Program-made: the position numbers and the translations under genes
Notes under the pieces: model-generated
Told to the model about the DNA's origin: nothing
What the model saw: only the letters and a program-made list of their open reading frames with translations
Database searches by the model: none
Source of the DNA: Acuticoccus sp. I52.16.1
GTDB lineage: Bacteria; Pseudomonadota; Alphaproteobacteria; Rhizobiales; Amorphaceae
DNA: 64,000 nt
Reading direction: 5' to 3'
Assembly (NCBI RefSeq): GCF_022865125.1
Contig: NZ_CP094828.1
Location: 806,001-870,000 of the forward strand
Shown here: positions 45,803-56,423 of the stretch, in pieces
Numbering within the stretch: position 1 is the stretch's first letter
How the letters are laid out: each line of letters starts with the position of its first letter

Positions 45803-47349
45803 GCCCCGACCCGACGCCGCTGGTCGACATGCGCGGCATCGAGAAGCGCTTCCCCGGCGTGCATGCGCTCAAGAGCGTCTCGTTCGCGCTGCTGCCGGGC
45901 GAGGTACACGCGCTGATGGGCGAGAACGGCGCCGGCAAGTCGACGCTCATGAAGATCCTCTCCGGCATCTACCAGCGCGACGGTGGCGAGGTGCGGATCG
46001 ACGGCGCGAGCACCGCGATCGACAGCCCGAAGGCGGCGCAGGCGGCGGGCCTGTCGATCATCCATCAGGAGCTGTCCCTGATGAACGACCTCACCGTGGC
46101 GCAGAACATCTTCATCGGCCGCGAGCCGCGGCGCCGGTTCGGCAGGCTCGACGAGCCGGCGCTCAACCGGGCCGCGAACGAGATCTTCCGGCGCCTCAAC
46201 CTGCACCTCGACCCGCGCACGCCGGTCGGCACGCTCACCATCGCCAAGCAGCAGCTCGTCGAGATCGCCAAGGCGCTGTCCTACCGCTCGCGCGTCCTGG
46301 TGATGGACGAGCCGACCGCCGCGCTCAACGACCGCGAGATCGACGAGCTCTTCATCATCATCCGCCAGCTGAAGGCCGAAGGCGTCGGCATCGTCTACAT
46401 CAGCCACAAGATGGACGAGCTGAAGCGCATCGCCGACCGCGTGACGGTCATGCGCGACGGCGCGACGGTCGGCACCGTGGACGCGGCCGAAACGCCGGTC
46501 TCGGAGATCATCCGCATGATGGTCGGCCGCGAGCTGGAGAGCGGCACGGTCGAGATCCCGGACCTCGCCGCGGCGCCGCCGCTCCTCGAGGTGCGCGGCC
46601 TCTGCCGGGGGCGCGAGATCCGCGACGTGTCGTTCGCGGTCAGGAAGGGCGAGATCCTGGGCTTTGCCGGCCTCATGGGCGCGGGGCGGACCGAGGTCGC
46701 CCGGGCCGTCTTCGGCGCCGACCGCAAGGACGCCGGCGAGGTGCTGGTGCACGGCGAGCGGGTCGACATCCGCGCCCCGGCCGACGCGGTCGCGGCCGGG
46801 ATCGGCTACCTCTCGGAGGATCGCAAGCATTTCGGCCTCGCCACCGGCATGGACGTGCGCGCCAACATCGCCATGGCCTCGATGGGGCGGTTCACCCGCC
46901 GCGGCGGCCGGCTCGACGAGAAGGCGATGCGCGACGTCGCGCAGGACTACATCCGCCGGCTCGGCATCCGCACCCCGTCGGACCGGCAGGAGGTGCGGCT
47001 GCTCTCCGGTGGCAACCAGCAGAAGGTCGTCATCGCCAAATGGCTCCTGCGCGATTGCGACGTCCTCATCTTCGACGAGCCGACCCGCGGGATCGACGTC
47101 GGCGCCAAGTCCGAGATCTACCGCCTGCTGGCCGAGCTTGCGGCGGAGGGCCGCGCGATCATCGTCATCTCCTCGGAACTGCCGGAGATCCTGCGCCTGT
47201 CGCACCGCATCGCGGTGATGTGCGAGGGGCGCCTCACCGGCATCCTGCCCGGCGGCGAGGCCACCACGCAGGAGGACATCATGCGCCTCGCCACGCAGCG
47301 CGAGGCGGTCATGGAACCGGCTGCCACCAGTGAGAGGGACGTCGCATGA
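45799..47349 (+). CDS. Sugar ABC transporter, duplicated ATPase (RbsA/MglA family)
   Basis: Energises a monosaccharide importer. The 516 residues contain two ATPase halves. The first has Walker [11 protein letters not shown] and Walker [13 protein letters not shown]. The second has a degenerate Walker A ([11 protein letters not shown]), signature [16 protein letters not shown] and [15 protein letters not shown]. This asymmetry is normal for the family. Overlaps its neighbours by 4 bases on both sides (ATGA). Confidence 0.94.
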   Translation: MSPDPTPLVDMRGIEKRFPGVHALKSVSFALLPGEVHALMGENGAGKSTLMKILSGIYQRDGGEVRIDGASTAIDSPKAAQAAGLSIIHQELSLMNDLTVAQNIFIGREPRRRFGRLDEPALNRAANEIFRRLNLHLDPRTPVGTLTIAKQQLVEIAKALSYRSRVLVMDEPTAALNDREIDELFIIIRQLKAEGVGIVYISHKMDELKRIADRVTVMRDGATVGTVDAAETPVSEIIRMMVGRELESGTVEIPDLAAAPPLLEVRGLCRGREIRDVSFAVRKGEILGFAGLMGAGRTEVARAVFGADRKDAGEVLVHGERVDIRAPADAVAAGIGYLSEDRKHFGLATGMDVRANIAMASMGRFTRRGGRLDEKAMRDVAQDYIRRLGIRTPSDRQEVRLLSGGNQQKVVIAKWLLRDCDVLIFDEPTRGIDVGAKSEIYRLLAELAAEGRAIIVISSELPEILRLSHRIAVMCEGRLTGILPGGEATTQEDIMRLATQREAVMEPAATSERDVA

Positions 47350-48350
47350 CCAGCGCCGAGGCACCGCGCGAAAGCGCCATGGCCCGCATCAACGCCTCCG
47401 GGGCGACGCAGAAGCTCCTCGCGTTCGCGAGCCTCATTCTTCTGCTGGTGGGGTTCTCGCTCGCCTCGCCGCAATTCATGCAGCTCCCCAACATCCTCGC
47501 CATCCTGCAGGCGACCTCGGTCAACGGGGTGCTGGCGGTGGCCGTCACGCTCGTCATCATCACCGGCGGGATCGACCTCTCGGTCGGCACCATGATGACG
47601 TTCTGCGCGGTGATCGCCGGGGTGGTGCTGACCTACTGGGGCCTGCCGCTGCCGCTCGGGGTGCTGGCGGCGATCGGCGCGGGCGCGTTCTGCGGCGTCT
47701 GCTCGGGGACGTTCGTCGCCAAGCTGAAGATCCCGCCGTTTATCGCGACGCTCGGCATGATGCTGATCCTCAAAGGGTTGGCGCTCGTCATCTCCGGCAC
47801 CCGCCCGATCTACTTCAACGACACGCCCGGCTTCGACCTCATCTCGCGCGGGTCGCTGATCGGCTGGGTCTTCCCGTCTCTGCCGATCCCCAACGGGGTG
47901 CTCATCCTCTTCCTCGTGGCGCTCGGCGTCGCCTACATCCTGGGGCGCACGGTGCTGGGGCGGTACACCTTCGCGCTCGGCTCCAACGAGGAGGCGGTGC
48001 GGCTCTCCGGCGTGAACACGGACGCGTGGAAGATCGGCATCTACGCGCTGTCGGGGGCGATCGTCGGGATCGCCGGCATCCTCATCGCCTCGCGGCTCAA
48101 CTCCGCGCAGCCGGCGCTCGGCCTCGGCTACGAGCTGGAGGCGATCGCGGCGGTGGTGATCGGCGGCACGTCGCTGTCGGGCGGCCGGGGGACGGTGCTC
48201 GGCACGGTGATCGGCGCGCTCATCATGGCGGTGCTGACAAACGGGCTGCGGATCCTGTCGGTCGCCCAGGAGTGGCAGACCGTGGTGACGGGCGCGATCA
48301 TCATCCTCGCCGTCTACGCCGACCAGGCCCGCCGCCGCCGCACGACATGA
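47346..48350 (+). CDS. Sugar ABC transporter permease (RbsC family)
   Basis: Inner-membrane permease of 334 residues and 8-10 helices. Family segments are [57 protein letters not shown] and [20 protein letters not shown]. Last gene of the sugar cluster. No periplasmic binding protein precedes or follows it in this window, which is unusual because rbsB-type genes normally lie in the same operon. Confidence 0.93.
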   Translation: MTSAEAPRESAMARINASGATQKLLAFASLILLLVGFSLASPQFMQLPNILAILQATSVNGVLAVAVTLVIITGGIDLSVGTMMTFCAVIAGVVLTYWGLPLPLGVLAAIGAGAFCGVCSGTFVAKLKIPPFIATLGMMLILKGLALVISGTRPIYFNDTPGFDLISRGSLIGWVFPSLPIPNGVLILFLVALGVAYILGRTVLGRYTFALGSNEEAVRLSGVNTDAWKIGIYALSGAIVGIAGILIASRLNSAQPALGLGYELEAIAAVVIGGTSLSGGRGTVLGTVIGALIMAVLTNGLRILSVAQEWQTVVTGAIIILAVYADQARRRRTT

Positions 48351-48391
48351 GAGCACCCGTGCGTTCTGTCGAACGCGGGCGAGATGCTCTC
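48349..48391. terminator. Bidirectional hairpin between convergent genes
   Basis: An outer stem GAGAGCA (48349-48355) with TGCTCTC (48385-48391), and an inner stem GCGTTC (48361-48366) with GAACGC (48371-48376) closed by a TGTC loop. CCC/GGG pairs join them across a 2-base bulge. It fills the gap between the permease stop and the convergent chaC stop. Confidence 0.65.
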
Positions 48392-48402
48392 AACGAGCGC
48401 CC

Positions 48403-49143
48403 CTAATGCGTGCCGGGGGCGGTGTCGAGGTTGCGGATCTCGTCGGCCACCAGCTCCTGCAGGCGCCACAGGTTGCGGTCGTAGATGCCGTGCTCGGCGA
48501 GGTGGGAGACGGTGTTGAAGAGGTACTCGGCGCAGGAGCCGGCGCTGCCGCAGGCCCGCGCCAGGATGTGGGCGACGCGGTCCAGCGGCAGGCGGCTGGC
48601 GATCCGCTCCCCCTTCGGCCCGGCCCAGAAGACCATCACCCGCACCTTGCCCTCGGCGGTGTGGACGTTGATCCAGCGCACCATGCGAACGTTCTGGTGG
48701 AAGCGGATCTCACGGCGGACCATGCGGCGGATCTGGGCGACGCGGTCGTCGTCCGGCATGCGGTAGATGACGCCGTCGCATCGGCCGCCACGCTCCAGCG
48801 CCATCATCAGGCCGGGCGTCTCGGGCGTGCCGCGCCAGCGCCGCATCTTCATGCAGAACGAGCGGTGCCATCCGTAGGCGGAGGCGCGGCGGTGGTCGAT
48901 CGCGTCGAAGTCGGGCTTCCAGATCAGCGAGCCGTAGGCAAACACCCACAGCGGCTCGTGGTGCGACTGCTCGTGGAGGTCGTGCGCCACGGCGTCGAGC
49001 TCGTCCTCGCTGAGGAGCGTCCAGCCCGGCTCGGGACCGAGGTCCGGCAGCTCCCGGATCGTGCGGGCGACCAGCTCCTCGGTCAGCGACATGACACAGG
49101 GGCTGAAGCCTCCGTTCGACCGGGCAATCGTTCTGGCTGACAT
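48403..49143 (-). CDS. Glutathione-specific gamma-glutamylcyclotransferase (ChaC family)
   Basis: Releases 5-oxoproline from gamma-glutamyl peptides, chiefly glutathione. The 246 residues contain the family glycine loop VFAYGSLIWKPDF, the YGWHRSFCMKMRRWRGTPET segment, GVIYRMPDDD and the late GSAGSCAEYLFNTVSHLAEH. ATG 49143 follows GAGGG at good spacing; a second ATG 17 codons later is possible. Confidence 0.9.
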   Translation of the reverse strand: MSARTIARSNGGFSPCVMSLTEELVARTIRELPDLGPEPGWTLLSEDELDAVAHDLHEQSHHEPLWVFAYGSLIWKPDFDAIDHRRASAYGWHRSFCMKMRRWRGTPETPGLMMALERGGRCDGVIYRMPDDDRVAQIRRMVRREIRFHQNVRMVRWINVHTAEGKVRVMVFWAGPKGERIASRLPLDRVAHILARACGSAGSCAEYLFNTVSHLAEHGIYDRNLWRLQELVADEIRNLDTAPGTH

Positions 49144-49309
49144 CGTCCCTCGCTCTTCGTTCCCGCGCGCGGCCCTCTTGAGGTATGTGGCGCCGGCGCG
49201 TGCGACAAGCTGGCCCACCGCCGCCGACCGCCGATCGCCGATCGCCCCGGCGGACTGCAACACTCGGGCCGCGAGACCTGCGCGGGACGGGGGGCCGGGA
49301 TGCGCCGCG

Positions 49310-49843
49310 TCAGCTGACGCGCAGCTTCTCCAGCTTGCGGGCGAGCGTGCGGCGGTGCATCCCAAGCCGCCGCGCCGTCTCCGAGATGTTGAAGCCGGTG
49401 TCGGCCAGCGTCTCGTGGATGCGCTCCCATTCCAGCGTCTTGATCGAGGTGGTGCGCGGGGTCAGGGCGACGTCGGTCTGCCCCTCGCCGCGTGCGAACG
49501 CCTGCTCGATATCGTCGGTGTTGGCGGGTTTGACGAGATAGTGGCAGGCGCCGAGCTTGATGGCCTCCACCGCCGTGACGATGCTGGCATAGCCGGTGAG
49601 GACGACGATCTGGATCGCGGGGTCCAGCTTGTGCAGCATGTCCACCGCGACGAGACCGGAGGCGTTGGCGAGCTTCAGGTCCACCACGGCGTAGCCGATC
49701 TCGTGGTCGGCGAGGATGTCGGGTATATCGTCGGGGCTGGTGCCGACGGCGACGACATAGCCGCGCCGCTCGAACGAGCGTTTGAGGGTGCGGGCGAAGG
49801 CGGCGTCGTCTTCCAGGATCAGCAGCGTGCGCTCATCGGTCAT
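49310..49843 (-). CDS. regA: Redox response regulator RegA/PrrA/ActR
   Basis: Global redox regulator of 177 residues. The receiver has LLILEDDAAFARTL, phospho-acceptor Asp in YAVVDLKLANASGL and Lys in YLVKPANTDD. A short linker leads to a Fis-type helix-turn-helix (NISETARRLGMHRRTLARKL), nearly invariant in the family. Its start overlaps the end of regB by 11 bases. Confidence 0.93.
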   Translation of the reverse strand: MTDERTLLILEDDAAFARTLKRSFERRGYVVAVGTSPDDIPDILADHEIGYAVVDLKLANASGLVAVDMLHKLDPAIQIVVLTGYASIVTAVEAIKLGACHYLVKPANTDDIEQAFARGEGQTDVALTPRTTSIKTLEWERIHETLADTGFNISETARRLGMHRRTLARKLEKLRVS

Positions 49844-51164
49844 CGCGTCGCTCCAGCGAGAGAACGTCGAGCGGCAGGCGGATCGTGACGACGGCGCCCC
49901 CTGAGGGGCGGTTCTGCGCCGTGGCGCTGCCGCCGAGCTTGCGCAGGACGTTGACCACGAGGAAGAGCCCCAGCCCGCCGCCGGTGCGGCCCTTGGTGGA
50001 CTGGTAGGGCCGGCCGAACTCGGCGAGCATCCCCGGCGCGAAACCCGGCCCGCGGTCGGCGACGGTGATCAACAGGGCGTCCTGCGCGCGGTCCGCCGTC
50101 AGCTCCACGTAGCGGGGCGAGGCCTCCAGCGCATTGTCGAGCACGTTGGTGACGACCTGCTTCAGCGCCTCGTCGGAAACGATCGGCAGGTCCGGCTCGA
50201 AGCGGTTGGAATAATTGAGCGACACGGTGCCCCGGCCGGTGCGCCAGTCGGCCACCAGCGCGTCGAGGAATTCGCGCGCGCTGGTCACGCGCGGGGCCTC
50301 GCCGCGAATGTCGCCGGCGGACATCAGGATCCCCGTCACGATCGACTTGCAGCGCTTCACCTCGGCCTGCATCTCGGCGATCTCCTGTGCGCGGTCCGGG
50401 TCGTTCGCGAACTCCGGCATCCGCTCCCAGTCCCCCAGCGCGACCGACAGCGAGGAGAGCGGCGTGCCCAGCTCATGCGCGGCGCCGGACGCCAGGAGAC
50501 CCATTCGCACGATATGGTCCTCCTCGGCCGCGCTTTGGCGCAATGCGGCTATGCGGGCATCGCGCTCGCGCAGGTTGGCGGCGATGCGGGTGAGGAAGAC
50601 GACGAGCAGCCCCGCCATCAGCAGAAAGCAGGTCAACAGGCCCAGGGAGTGCAGGCGGAAAAGCTCGTAGTCGCTGCGGCCGGGCACCTGCAACGGCTCG
50701 TACTCCAGGGTGAGCCCGATGTAGCAGGCCGTCGCCACCGCGACGATGAGCCACGCGAACCGCGCCTCCAGCAGCAGCGCCGCCAGCGCCACCTGGAGCA
50801 GGTAGAGCGCCACGAACGGGTTGGCGCCGCCGCCGCTCATGTAGAGCTGCGCGGTCAGGGCCGCGACGTCGAACACCAGGACGAGAAGGAGTGCCGGGGC
50901 GGTCACCCGGTCGCGCCGCTGCACCCAGTACAGGCTGGCGAGGTTGACGGCCACCTGCGCCAGCAGGACGAGCCCCATGGTGGCGAACGGCAGAGCGGCG
51001 CCGAAGCCGAGCCCCACCACCGCGATCGTCACCACCTGCCCCGCCACCGCGATCCATCGCAGCTGGACGATGAGGAGCATGTTCTTGCGGCCGGCGTCGT
51101 CGCCCTCGAAGGTCGGTCGAAAGGCCCTGGCCGCACCGTCGCGCACGGCTGCGATGCCGCTCAT
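49833..51164 (-). CDS. regB: Redox sensor kinase RegB/PrrB/ActS
   Basis: A membrane kinase of 443 residues with six helices. It has the quinone-site consensus GGxxNPF (SGGGANPFVALY near residue 120), an H-box GLLASGAAHELGTPLSSLSV and the conserved redox Cys in EVKRCKSIVTGIL, all hallmarks of RegB. ATPase boxes are VTNVLDNALEASP and GGGLGLFLVVNVL. ATG 51164 follows GGAGG. Encoded 111 bases after SURF1 on the same strand as the cyo genes. Confidence 0.93.
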   Translation of the reverse strand: MSGIAAVRDGAARAFRPTFEGDDAGRKNMLLIVQLRWIAVAGQVVTIAVVGLGFGAALPFATMGLVLLAQVAVNLASLYWVQRRDRVTAPALLLVLVFDVAALTAQLYMSGGGANPFVALYLLQVALAALLLEARFAWLIVAVATACYIGLTLEYEPLQVPGRSDYELFRLHSLGLLTCFLLMAGLLVVFLTRIAANLRERDARIAALRQSAAEEDHIVRMGLLASGAAHELGTPLSSLSVALGDWERMPEFANDPDRAQEIAEMQAEVKRCKSIVTGILMSAGDIRGEAPRVTSAREFLDALVADWRTGRGTVSLNYSNRFEPDLPIVSDEALKQVVTNVLDNALEASPRYVELTADRAQDALLITVADRGPGFAPGMLAEFGRPYQSTKGRTGGGLGLFLVVNVLRKLGGSATAQNRPSGGAVVTIRLPLDVLSLERRDDR

Positions 51165-51275
51165 GTCTCGCCTCCGAAGCTCCGGCGGCTCTCTGCGCCC
51201 GCCACACGCCGCCAATCCCTCGCCGCCCTCACGGTCGCCGTCACCGGCGCCGGACGTCGCCGCGGGCCCGGCCGG

Positions 51276-52028
51276 TCAGCCGAGGTGCGTCGCGGCGCCG
51301 GCCGGGGCGGGAGTGGCCGCGCGCGTTCCGGCACGCCGACCGTGGCGCAGGGCCAGCACGGTGCCGACCAGGGTTGTCAGCGCCATCGCGAACCACGTCA
51401 ACGCGTAGACGAGGTGGCTGTTGTGGAAGCGCACCACGGTCAGCCCGCCGACAGGGTAGACCCCCGCCGCCCCGTGCCCCTGGTCGACGAAAAATGGCGC
51501 GACCGGGCCGAGGCCCTGCGCGGCGGCGATGGCGGCGGTATCGCGCGAGTACCAGCGGCCGGCGGCGGGGTCGTTGGCGCGCAGGAAGGCGCCGTCCGGC
51601 TCGGTGAGGCGCAGCAACCCCGTCACGGTGACGTGGTCGGCCGGCGCCACATGGTCTTCCGGCGCCCGCCGCTCCGGCGGGACGAAGCCGCGATTGACGA
51701 GCACGGTGAAGCCGTCGTCCGTCGTCAGCGGCGTAAGGACCCAGCTCCCCGGGCCGAGCTCGGTGACGGCCTGGACCAGCGTATCGTGGCCGGGCACGAA
51801 GGTGCCGCTCAGCACCAGGCGGCGGTAGGCGTCGCCATCGGCGGTGACGTCCGGCCAGGCGCCCGGGCCGGGAGCCGCGGCGGGGGGCGCCGCGAGCCGC
51901 GCTTCGACACGCGCGACGAGGTCCAGCTTCCACGCCCGGCGCTGCACCTGCCACACGCCGAGGCCGACGAAGACCACCGTCGCCAGCCCGGCGAAGAGGA
52001 TGAGGCCGATGCGGCGAGCGCGTGTCAT
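51276..52028 (-). CDS. SURF1-family oxidase assembly protein
   Basis: Helps insert heme into heme-copper oxidases. The 250 residues have helices at both ends (RIGLILFAGLATVVFVGLGV and LVYALTWFAMALTTLVGTVL) around a periplasmic domain. Family features are GVWQVQRRAWKLDL, VLVNRGFVPPERR and GLTVVRFHNSHLVYALTW. Nine bases after cyoD, so presumably dedicated to this quinol oxidase. Confidence 0.9.
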   Translation of the reverse strand: MTRARRIGLILFAGLATVVFVGLGVWQVQRRAWKLDLVARVEARLAAPPAAAPGPGAWPDVTADGDAYRRLVLSGTFVPGHDTLVQAVTELGPGSWVLTPLTTDDGFTVLVNRGFVPPERRAPEDHVAPADHVTVTGLLRLTEPDGAFLRANDPAAGRWYSRDTAAIAAAQGLGPVAPFFVDQGHGAAGVYPVGGLTVVRFHNSHLVYALTWFAMALTTLVGTVLALRHGRRAGTRAATPAPAGAATHLG

Positions 52029-52037
52029 CGCGGCGCC

Positions 52038-52451
52038 TCAGCCGCCCGCCGCGGCGGCGGGGTCGATGTTGAGCGGCATCATGTTGGTGTTGAGGTGGTA
52101 CATCACCCACAGCGAGCCGATCAGCGTGATCGCCACCACGACGAGGGTGAAGATCAGCGCCATCATCGTCCATCCGCCTTCCGAGCTGGGGCTCATGTGC
52201 AGGAAGAACACCATGTGGACGACGATCTGCACCACGGCGAAGCCCATCACCAGCAGCGCCGTGGTGGTCTTGTCGGGGATGAAGCCGGTCATCACCAGCC
52301 AGAAGGGCACCGCGGTCAGGATCACCGACAGCAGGAAGCCGGCCATGTAGCCCGAAAAGGTGCCGCCGGCGTGCCCGTCGCCGTGCGGCGGGACGTCGTC
52401 GTGGTGCGGCGGGGTGATGTGGGGTGCGGTCGGGTAGGTCTCGGCGCTCAT
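52038..52451 (-). CDS. cyoD: Cytochrome o ubiquinol oxidase subunit IV
   Basis: Small three-helix subunit, 137 residues, that stabilises the CuB-containing subunit. His/Pro-rich N-terminus, then [32 protein letters not shown] and the last helix [23 protein letters not shown] 52451 overlaps the cyoC stop (ATGA); the longer open frame upstream lies inside cyoC. Confidence 0.92.
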   Translation of the reverse strand: MSAETYPTAPHITPPHHDDVPPHGDGHAGGTFSGYMAGFLLSVILTAVPFWLVMTGFIPDKTTTALLVMGFAVVQIVVHMVFFLHMSPSSEGGWTMMALIFTLVVVAITLIGSLWVMYHLNTNMMPLNIDPAAAAGG

Positions 52452-53077
52452 CGCAGCATCCCCAGGAGATAGACGAAGGTGAAGACGCCGATCCAGATGA
52501 CGTCGAGGAAGTGCCAGAACAGGCTGAGGCACATCAGCCGGCGCCGGTTGGCCGCGATCAGGCCGCGCTTTCGCACCTGCACCATCAGCGTCACCAGCCA
52601 GACGATGCCGACCGTGACGTGCAGCCCGTGCGTGCCGACCAGCGTGAAGAAGGACGACAGGAACGCCGAACGCCCCGGCCCGGCCCCCTCGTGGATGAGA
52701 TGCGCGAACTCGTACATCTCGATGCCGAGGAAGGCCGCGCCGAAGAGGCCGGTGACGGCGAGCCAGCGCAGGACGTCGCGCTGGGCCCCCTTCTCCATCG
52801 CCAGCATGGCGAAGCCGTAGGTGATCGACGACAGGAGCAGCATCGTCGTATTGAGCGCCACCAGCGGCAGCTCGAAGAGTTCGGCCGGCCCGGGGCCGCC
52901 GTCCGTGGACCCGCCGAGCACGCCGTAGGTGGCGAACAGCGCGGCGAAGACGAGGCAGTCGCTCATCAGGTAGATCCAGAAGCCCAGCATCGTGGAGCCG
53001 CCCGGATCGTGGTGATGCTCCTCGGTCAGGTAGAAGGTCGGCGTCTCGCCGTTGCCGCCGGCGGTGGTCACGGACAT
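52448..53077 (-). CDS. cyoC: Cytochrome o ubiquinol oxidase subunit III
   Basis: Five-helix subunit, 209 residues. Characteristic segments are [59 protein letters not shown] and [20 protein letters not shown]. It starts one base after the cyoB stop. Confidence 0.95.
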   Translation of the reverse strand: MSVTTAGGNGETPTFYLTEEHHHDPGGSTMLGFWIYLMSDCLVFAALFATYGVLGGSTDGGPGPAELFELPLVALNTTMLLLSSITYGFAMLAMEKGAQRDVLRWLAVTGLFGAAFLGIEMYEFAHLIHEGAGPGRSAFLSSFFTLVGTHGLHVTVGIVWLVTLMVQVRKRGLIAANRRRLMCLSLFWHFLDVIWIGVFTFVYLLGMLR

Positions 53078-53078
53078 C

Positions 53079-55076
53079 TCAGGCCCCCTGCGCGAGCAGC
53101 GCGGTGCGCGCGGCCTCGGTCTCGCCGACCGTCTCGGCGGAGACGTCGAAGTCGCGGTCGTAGTTGAAGGTGTGGTGGATCGCGAAGCCGATCATGCCGA
53201 CGAACGTCACCGCGGCCAGCCACCAGATGTACCAGACCATCGCGAAGCCGCAGAGGAAGGCGAGGCCGGCCAGGACGATCCCCGCGCCGGTGTTCCTGGG
53301 CATATGGATCGCCTTGAAACCTTCGAGCGGACGCGCGTAGCCGCGGCTCTTCATGTCGTACCAGGCGTCGCTGTCATGGATGACGGGCTGGAAGGCGAAG
53401 TTGTAGTCCGGCGGCGGCGAGGAGGTGGACCACTCCAGCGTGCGCCCGTTCCAGGGGTCGCCGGTTGTGTCGCGCAGGCTGTCCCGCTTCCAGATCGACC
53501 AGGCGATCTGGATCAGGAAGCAGGCGATGCCGAGCGCGATCAGCGCCGCGCCGAACGCTGCGATGACGAACCAGACCTGCAGCGACGGATCGTCGAAATG
53601 GCGCAGGCGGCGCGTGACGCCCATCAGACCGAGCACGTAGAGCGGCATGAAGGCGAAGTAGAAGCCGACCACCCAGAACCAGAAGCTGGCGAGGCCCCAC
53701 CCGCGGTGCAGCTTGAAGCCGAACGCCTTGGGCCACCAGAAGCTGATCCCCGCGAACATGCCGAACAGCACGCCGCCGATGATGACGTTGTGGAAGTGCG
53801 CCACCAGGAACAGCGAATTGTGGAGCACGAAGTCCGCCGGCGGGACCGCGAGCAGCACGCCCGTCATGCCGCCGATGACGAAGGTCAGCATGAACGCGAT
53901 GGTCCACATCATCGGCAGCTCGAAGCGGATGCGGCCGTGGTACATCGTGAACAGCCAGTTGAACATCTTCGCGCCCGTCGGGATCGAGATGATCATCGTC
54001 GTGATGCCGAAGAAGGAGTTCACGCTGGCGCCCGACCCCATCGTGAAGAAGTGGTGCAGCCAGACGACATAGGCGAGGATGGTTATCACCACCGTCGCAT
54101 AGACCATCGACGTATATCCGAAGAGGCGCTTGCCGCAGAACGTCGACACGACTTCGGAGAAGATGCCGAACGCGGGCAGGACGAGGATGTACACCTCCGG
54201 ATGACCCCAGATCCAGATGAGGTTGATGTACATCATGGCGTTGCCGCCACCGTCGTTGGTGAAGAAGTGCGTGCCGACGTAGCGGTCGAGCGACAGCAGC
54301 GCCAGCACCACCGTCAGCACCGGGAAGGCGGCGACGATGAGGACGTTGGTGCACAGCGCCGTCCATGTGAAGACGGGCATCTTCATGAGGCCCATGCCCG
54401 GCGCGCGCATCTTCACGATCGTCGCGATGAGGTTCACGCCCGACAGGAGCGTGCCGACGCCCGCGATCTGGAGCGCCCATATGTAATAGTCGACGCCGAC
54501 GTCGGGACTGTAGGTGATGTCCGACAGCGGCGGATAGGCGAGCCAGCCGGTCCGCGCGAAGAGGCCGATGAACAGCGAGCACATCACCAGGATCGCGCCC
54601 GACACCGTCATCCAGAACGAGAAGTTGTTGAGGAACGGGAAGGCGACGTCACGCGCGCCGATCTGCAACGGCACGACGTAGTTCATGAACCCGGTGACGA
54701 AGGGCATCGCCACGAAGAAGATCATGATCACGCCGTGCGCGGTGAAGATCTGGTCGTAGTGGTGGGCGGGCAGGTAGCCCTCGTTGGCGCCGAAGGCGAT
54801 CGCCTGCTGGCCGCGCATCATGATCGCGTCGGCGAACCCGCGCAGCAGCATGATGAGCGCCAGCACCATGTACATGATGCCGATGCGCTTGTGGTCGACG
54901 GTGGTGAACCACTCGCGCCACAGGTAGCCCCAGAGCTTGAAATAGGTGACGAGGCCCAGGACCGCCGCGCCGCCGATCGCCACCGCGAGGAAGGTGACGA
55001 CCAGGATCGGCTCGTGGAACGGCAACGATTCGAAGGAGAGGCGCCCGAAGAGGAACGCCCAGAGCTGAGAGATCAT
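53079..55076 (-). CDS. cyoB: Cytochrome o ubiquinol oxidase subunit I
   Basis: Catalytic heme-copper subunit, 665 residues (E. coli has 663), with about 15 helices. It reduces oxygen to water and pumps protons. Metal ligands are visible: the low-spin heme His in [15 protein letters not shown], CuB His and cross-linked Tyr in [15 protein letters not shown], the CuB His pair in WLHHFFTMG, and heme ligands in [13 protein letters not shown]. Proton-channel residues appear intact. Twelve bases separate it from cyoA. Confidence 0.97.
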   Translation of the reverse strand: MISQLWAFLFGRLSFESLPFHEPILVVTFLAVAIGGAAVLGLVTYFKLWGYLWREWFTTVDHKRIGIMYMVLALIMLLRGFADAIMMRGQQAIAFGANEGYLPAHHYDQIFTAHGVIMIFFVAMPFVTGFMNYVVPLQIGARDVAFPFLNNFSFWMTVSGAILVMCSLFIGLFARTGWLAYPPLSDITYSPDVGVDYYIWALQIAGVGTLLSGVNLIATIVKMRAPGMGLMKMPVFTWTALCTNVLIVAAFPVLTVVLALLSLDRYVGTHFFTNDGGGNAMMYINLIWIWGHPEVYILVLPAFGIFSEVVSTFCGKRLFGYTSMVYATVVITILAYVVWLHHFFTMGSGASVNSFFGITTMIISIPTGAKMFNWLFTMYHGRIRFELPMMWTIAFMLTFVIGGMTGVLLAVPPADFVLHNSLFLVAHFHNVIIGGVLFGMFAGISFWWPKAFGFKLHRGWGLASFWFWVVGFYFAFMPLYVLGLMGVTRRLRHFDDPSLQVWFVIAAFGAALIALGIACFLIQIAWSIWKRDSLRDTTGDPWNGRTLEWSTSSPPPDYNFAFQPVIHDSDAWYDMKSRGYARPLEGFKAIHMPRNTGAGIVLAGLAFLCGFAMVWYIWWLAAVTFVGMIGFAIHHTFNYDRDFDVSAETVGETEAARTALLAQGA

Positions 55077-55088
55077 GTCGGGGCCTGA

Positions 55089-56165
55089 TCAGAGATTGGT
55101 GGGGGCGGAGGATGCGTCTTGCGTCGCCGCGTCCCAGGTACGTTCATGGGGCTGGCGGAGGCCGGCGCCGCGCACCGGGGCGAAGCGCTGCTCCAGCTCG
55201 GCGGTGGTGAAGAGGCCGGGCGTGATCGCCGCGTTCAGCCCCTCGGTCGTGCGCGGGCCGCACAGGAAGCCGGACGCGTCGGCCATCAGCTCGCTCATGC
55301 AGGTGGAGCCCGGCTTCACGCACTGCTCGACGATGGTCTGGAAGAGGTCGTCCTCGACGCTGGCGAAGGTCTCCACCGGCACGTTCTCGCTGGGGGCGAC
55401 GAGGTCGAGATAGCGCGCACGGTCGAGCGTCGCGCCGGAGGACTTGGCCGCCTCGATCCAGCCGTCGAACGCGGCGTCGTCGAGCGACTGGAACTCGAAG
55501 CGCATGCCCGAGAAGCCCTCGCCGCTGTAGTTGGACGAGAAGCCCTTGAAGGTGCCCGGCTCGTTCATCACCGCGTGGAGGCGGGTCTCCATCCCGGCCA
55601 TGGTGTAGATCATGCCGGCCAGCGCGGGGACGTAGAAGGCGTTCATCACCGCCGAGGAGGTGAGCTTGAAGTTGATCGGCCGATCGACGGGGGCGGCCAT
55701 CTCGTTGACGCTGGCGACGCCGTACTGCGGGTAGATGAAGAGCCACTTCCAGTCGAGCGCGACCACCTGGACCTCGAGCGGCGCGACGTTCGCCTCGACC
55801 GGGCGGTCGTGGTCGATACGGGCCAGCGGGCGGTAGGGGTCGAGGAGGTGGGTGCCGAGGTAGGTCAGCGCGCCGAGGCAGATGATGATGGCGAGCGGCG
55901 CCGACCAGATCACCAGCTCGAGGATGGTCGAGTGGTGCCACTCGGGGTCATACTTCGCGTTGGTGTTGGAGTGGCGATAGCGGAACGCGAAGAGCACCGT
56001 CAGCGCCATCACCGGCACGATGATGAGCAGCATCAGCCCGGTGGAGATGACGAGAAGATCGCGCTGTTGGGCGGCGATGTGCCCGGACGGATCGAGGACG
56101 ACGAAGTTGCACCCCCCGAGGCCCACGAGGAGCGGAAGGAGGAGGAGAAATCTGAGAGGACGCAA
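55089..56165 (-). CDS. cyoA: Cytochrome o ubiquinol oxidase subunit II (lipoprotein)
   Basis: Periplasm-facing subunit, 358 residues, with a lipoprotein signal (LLLLPLLVGLGGC lipobox), two helices (LVISTGLMLLIIVPVMALTV and LVIWSAPLAIIICLGALTYL) and a cupredoxin domain (VQVVALDWKWLFIYPQYGVA). CuA ligands are absent, as expected for a quinol oxidase. The only in-frame start is TTG at 56165, with AGGA 7 bases upstream and a stop codon just before it. A C-terminal extension with three Cys (QCVKPGSTC, LCGP) is longer than in E. coli. Confidence 0.94.
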   Translation of the reverse strand: MRPLRFLLLLPLLVGLGGCNFVVLDPSGHIAAQQRDLLVISTGLMLLIIVPVMALTVLFAFRYRHSNTNAKYDPEWHHSTILELVIWSAPLAIIICLGALTYLGTHLLDPYRPLARIDHDRPVEANVAPLEVQVVALDWKWLFIYPQYGVASVNEMAAPVDRPINFKLTSSAVMNAFYVPALAGMIYTMAGMETRLHAVMNEPGTFKGFSSNYSGEGFSGMRFEFQSLDDAAFDGWIEAAKSSGATLDRARYLDLVAPSENVPVETFASVEDDLFQTIVEQCVKPGSTCMSELMADASGFLCGPRTTEGLNAAITPGLFTTAELEQRFAPVRGAGLRQPHERTWDAATQDASSAPTNL

Positions 56166-56274
56166 GGCTGATCCTGTCTATGCGAGGCGCGCCGCCGGAC
56201 CGCGACGGGCGCGGTCTAGCTGCAGTGCAGCAGTGGGGGCATTGGTCATTTTGCCCACCCCCGTAGTGACTTGG

Positions 56275-56290
56275 CGCAAGGCATATTGCG
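56275..56290. promoter_or_regulatory. Inverted repeat in the cyoA-MFS divergent promoter region
   Basis: CGCAA (56275-56279) and TTGCG (56286-56290), six bases apart, in the 258-base divergent spacer. RegA sites are often loosely GCG-N-CGC-like, so a link with the nearby regBA genes is possible but weak. Confidence 0.25.
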
Positions 56291-56423
56291 TTGCAGCACG
56301 AATGGGGCTTGGACAAATCGTCCAATCTCGCACCTGCACAAACTGTGCGAAGCGACGGGCGGCCGCATGGGTTGCGGCCAGTCCCGCGACCTTGCCGCAC
56401 CTAGCCGAGGATCGACCCCTCCC

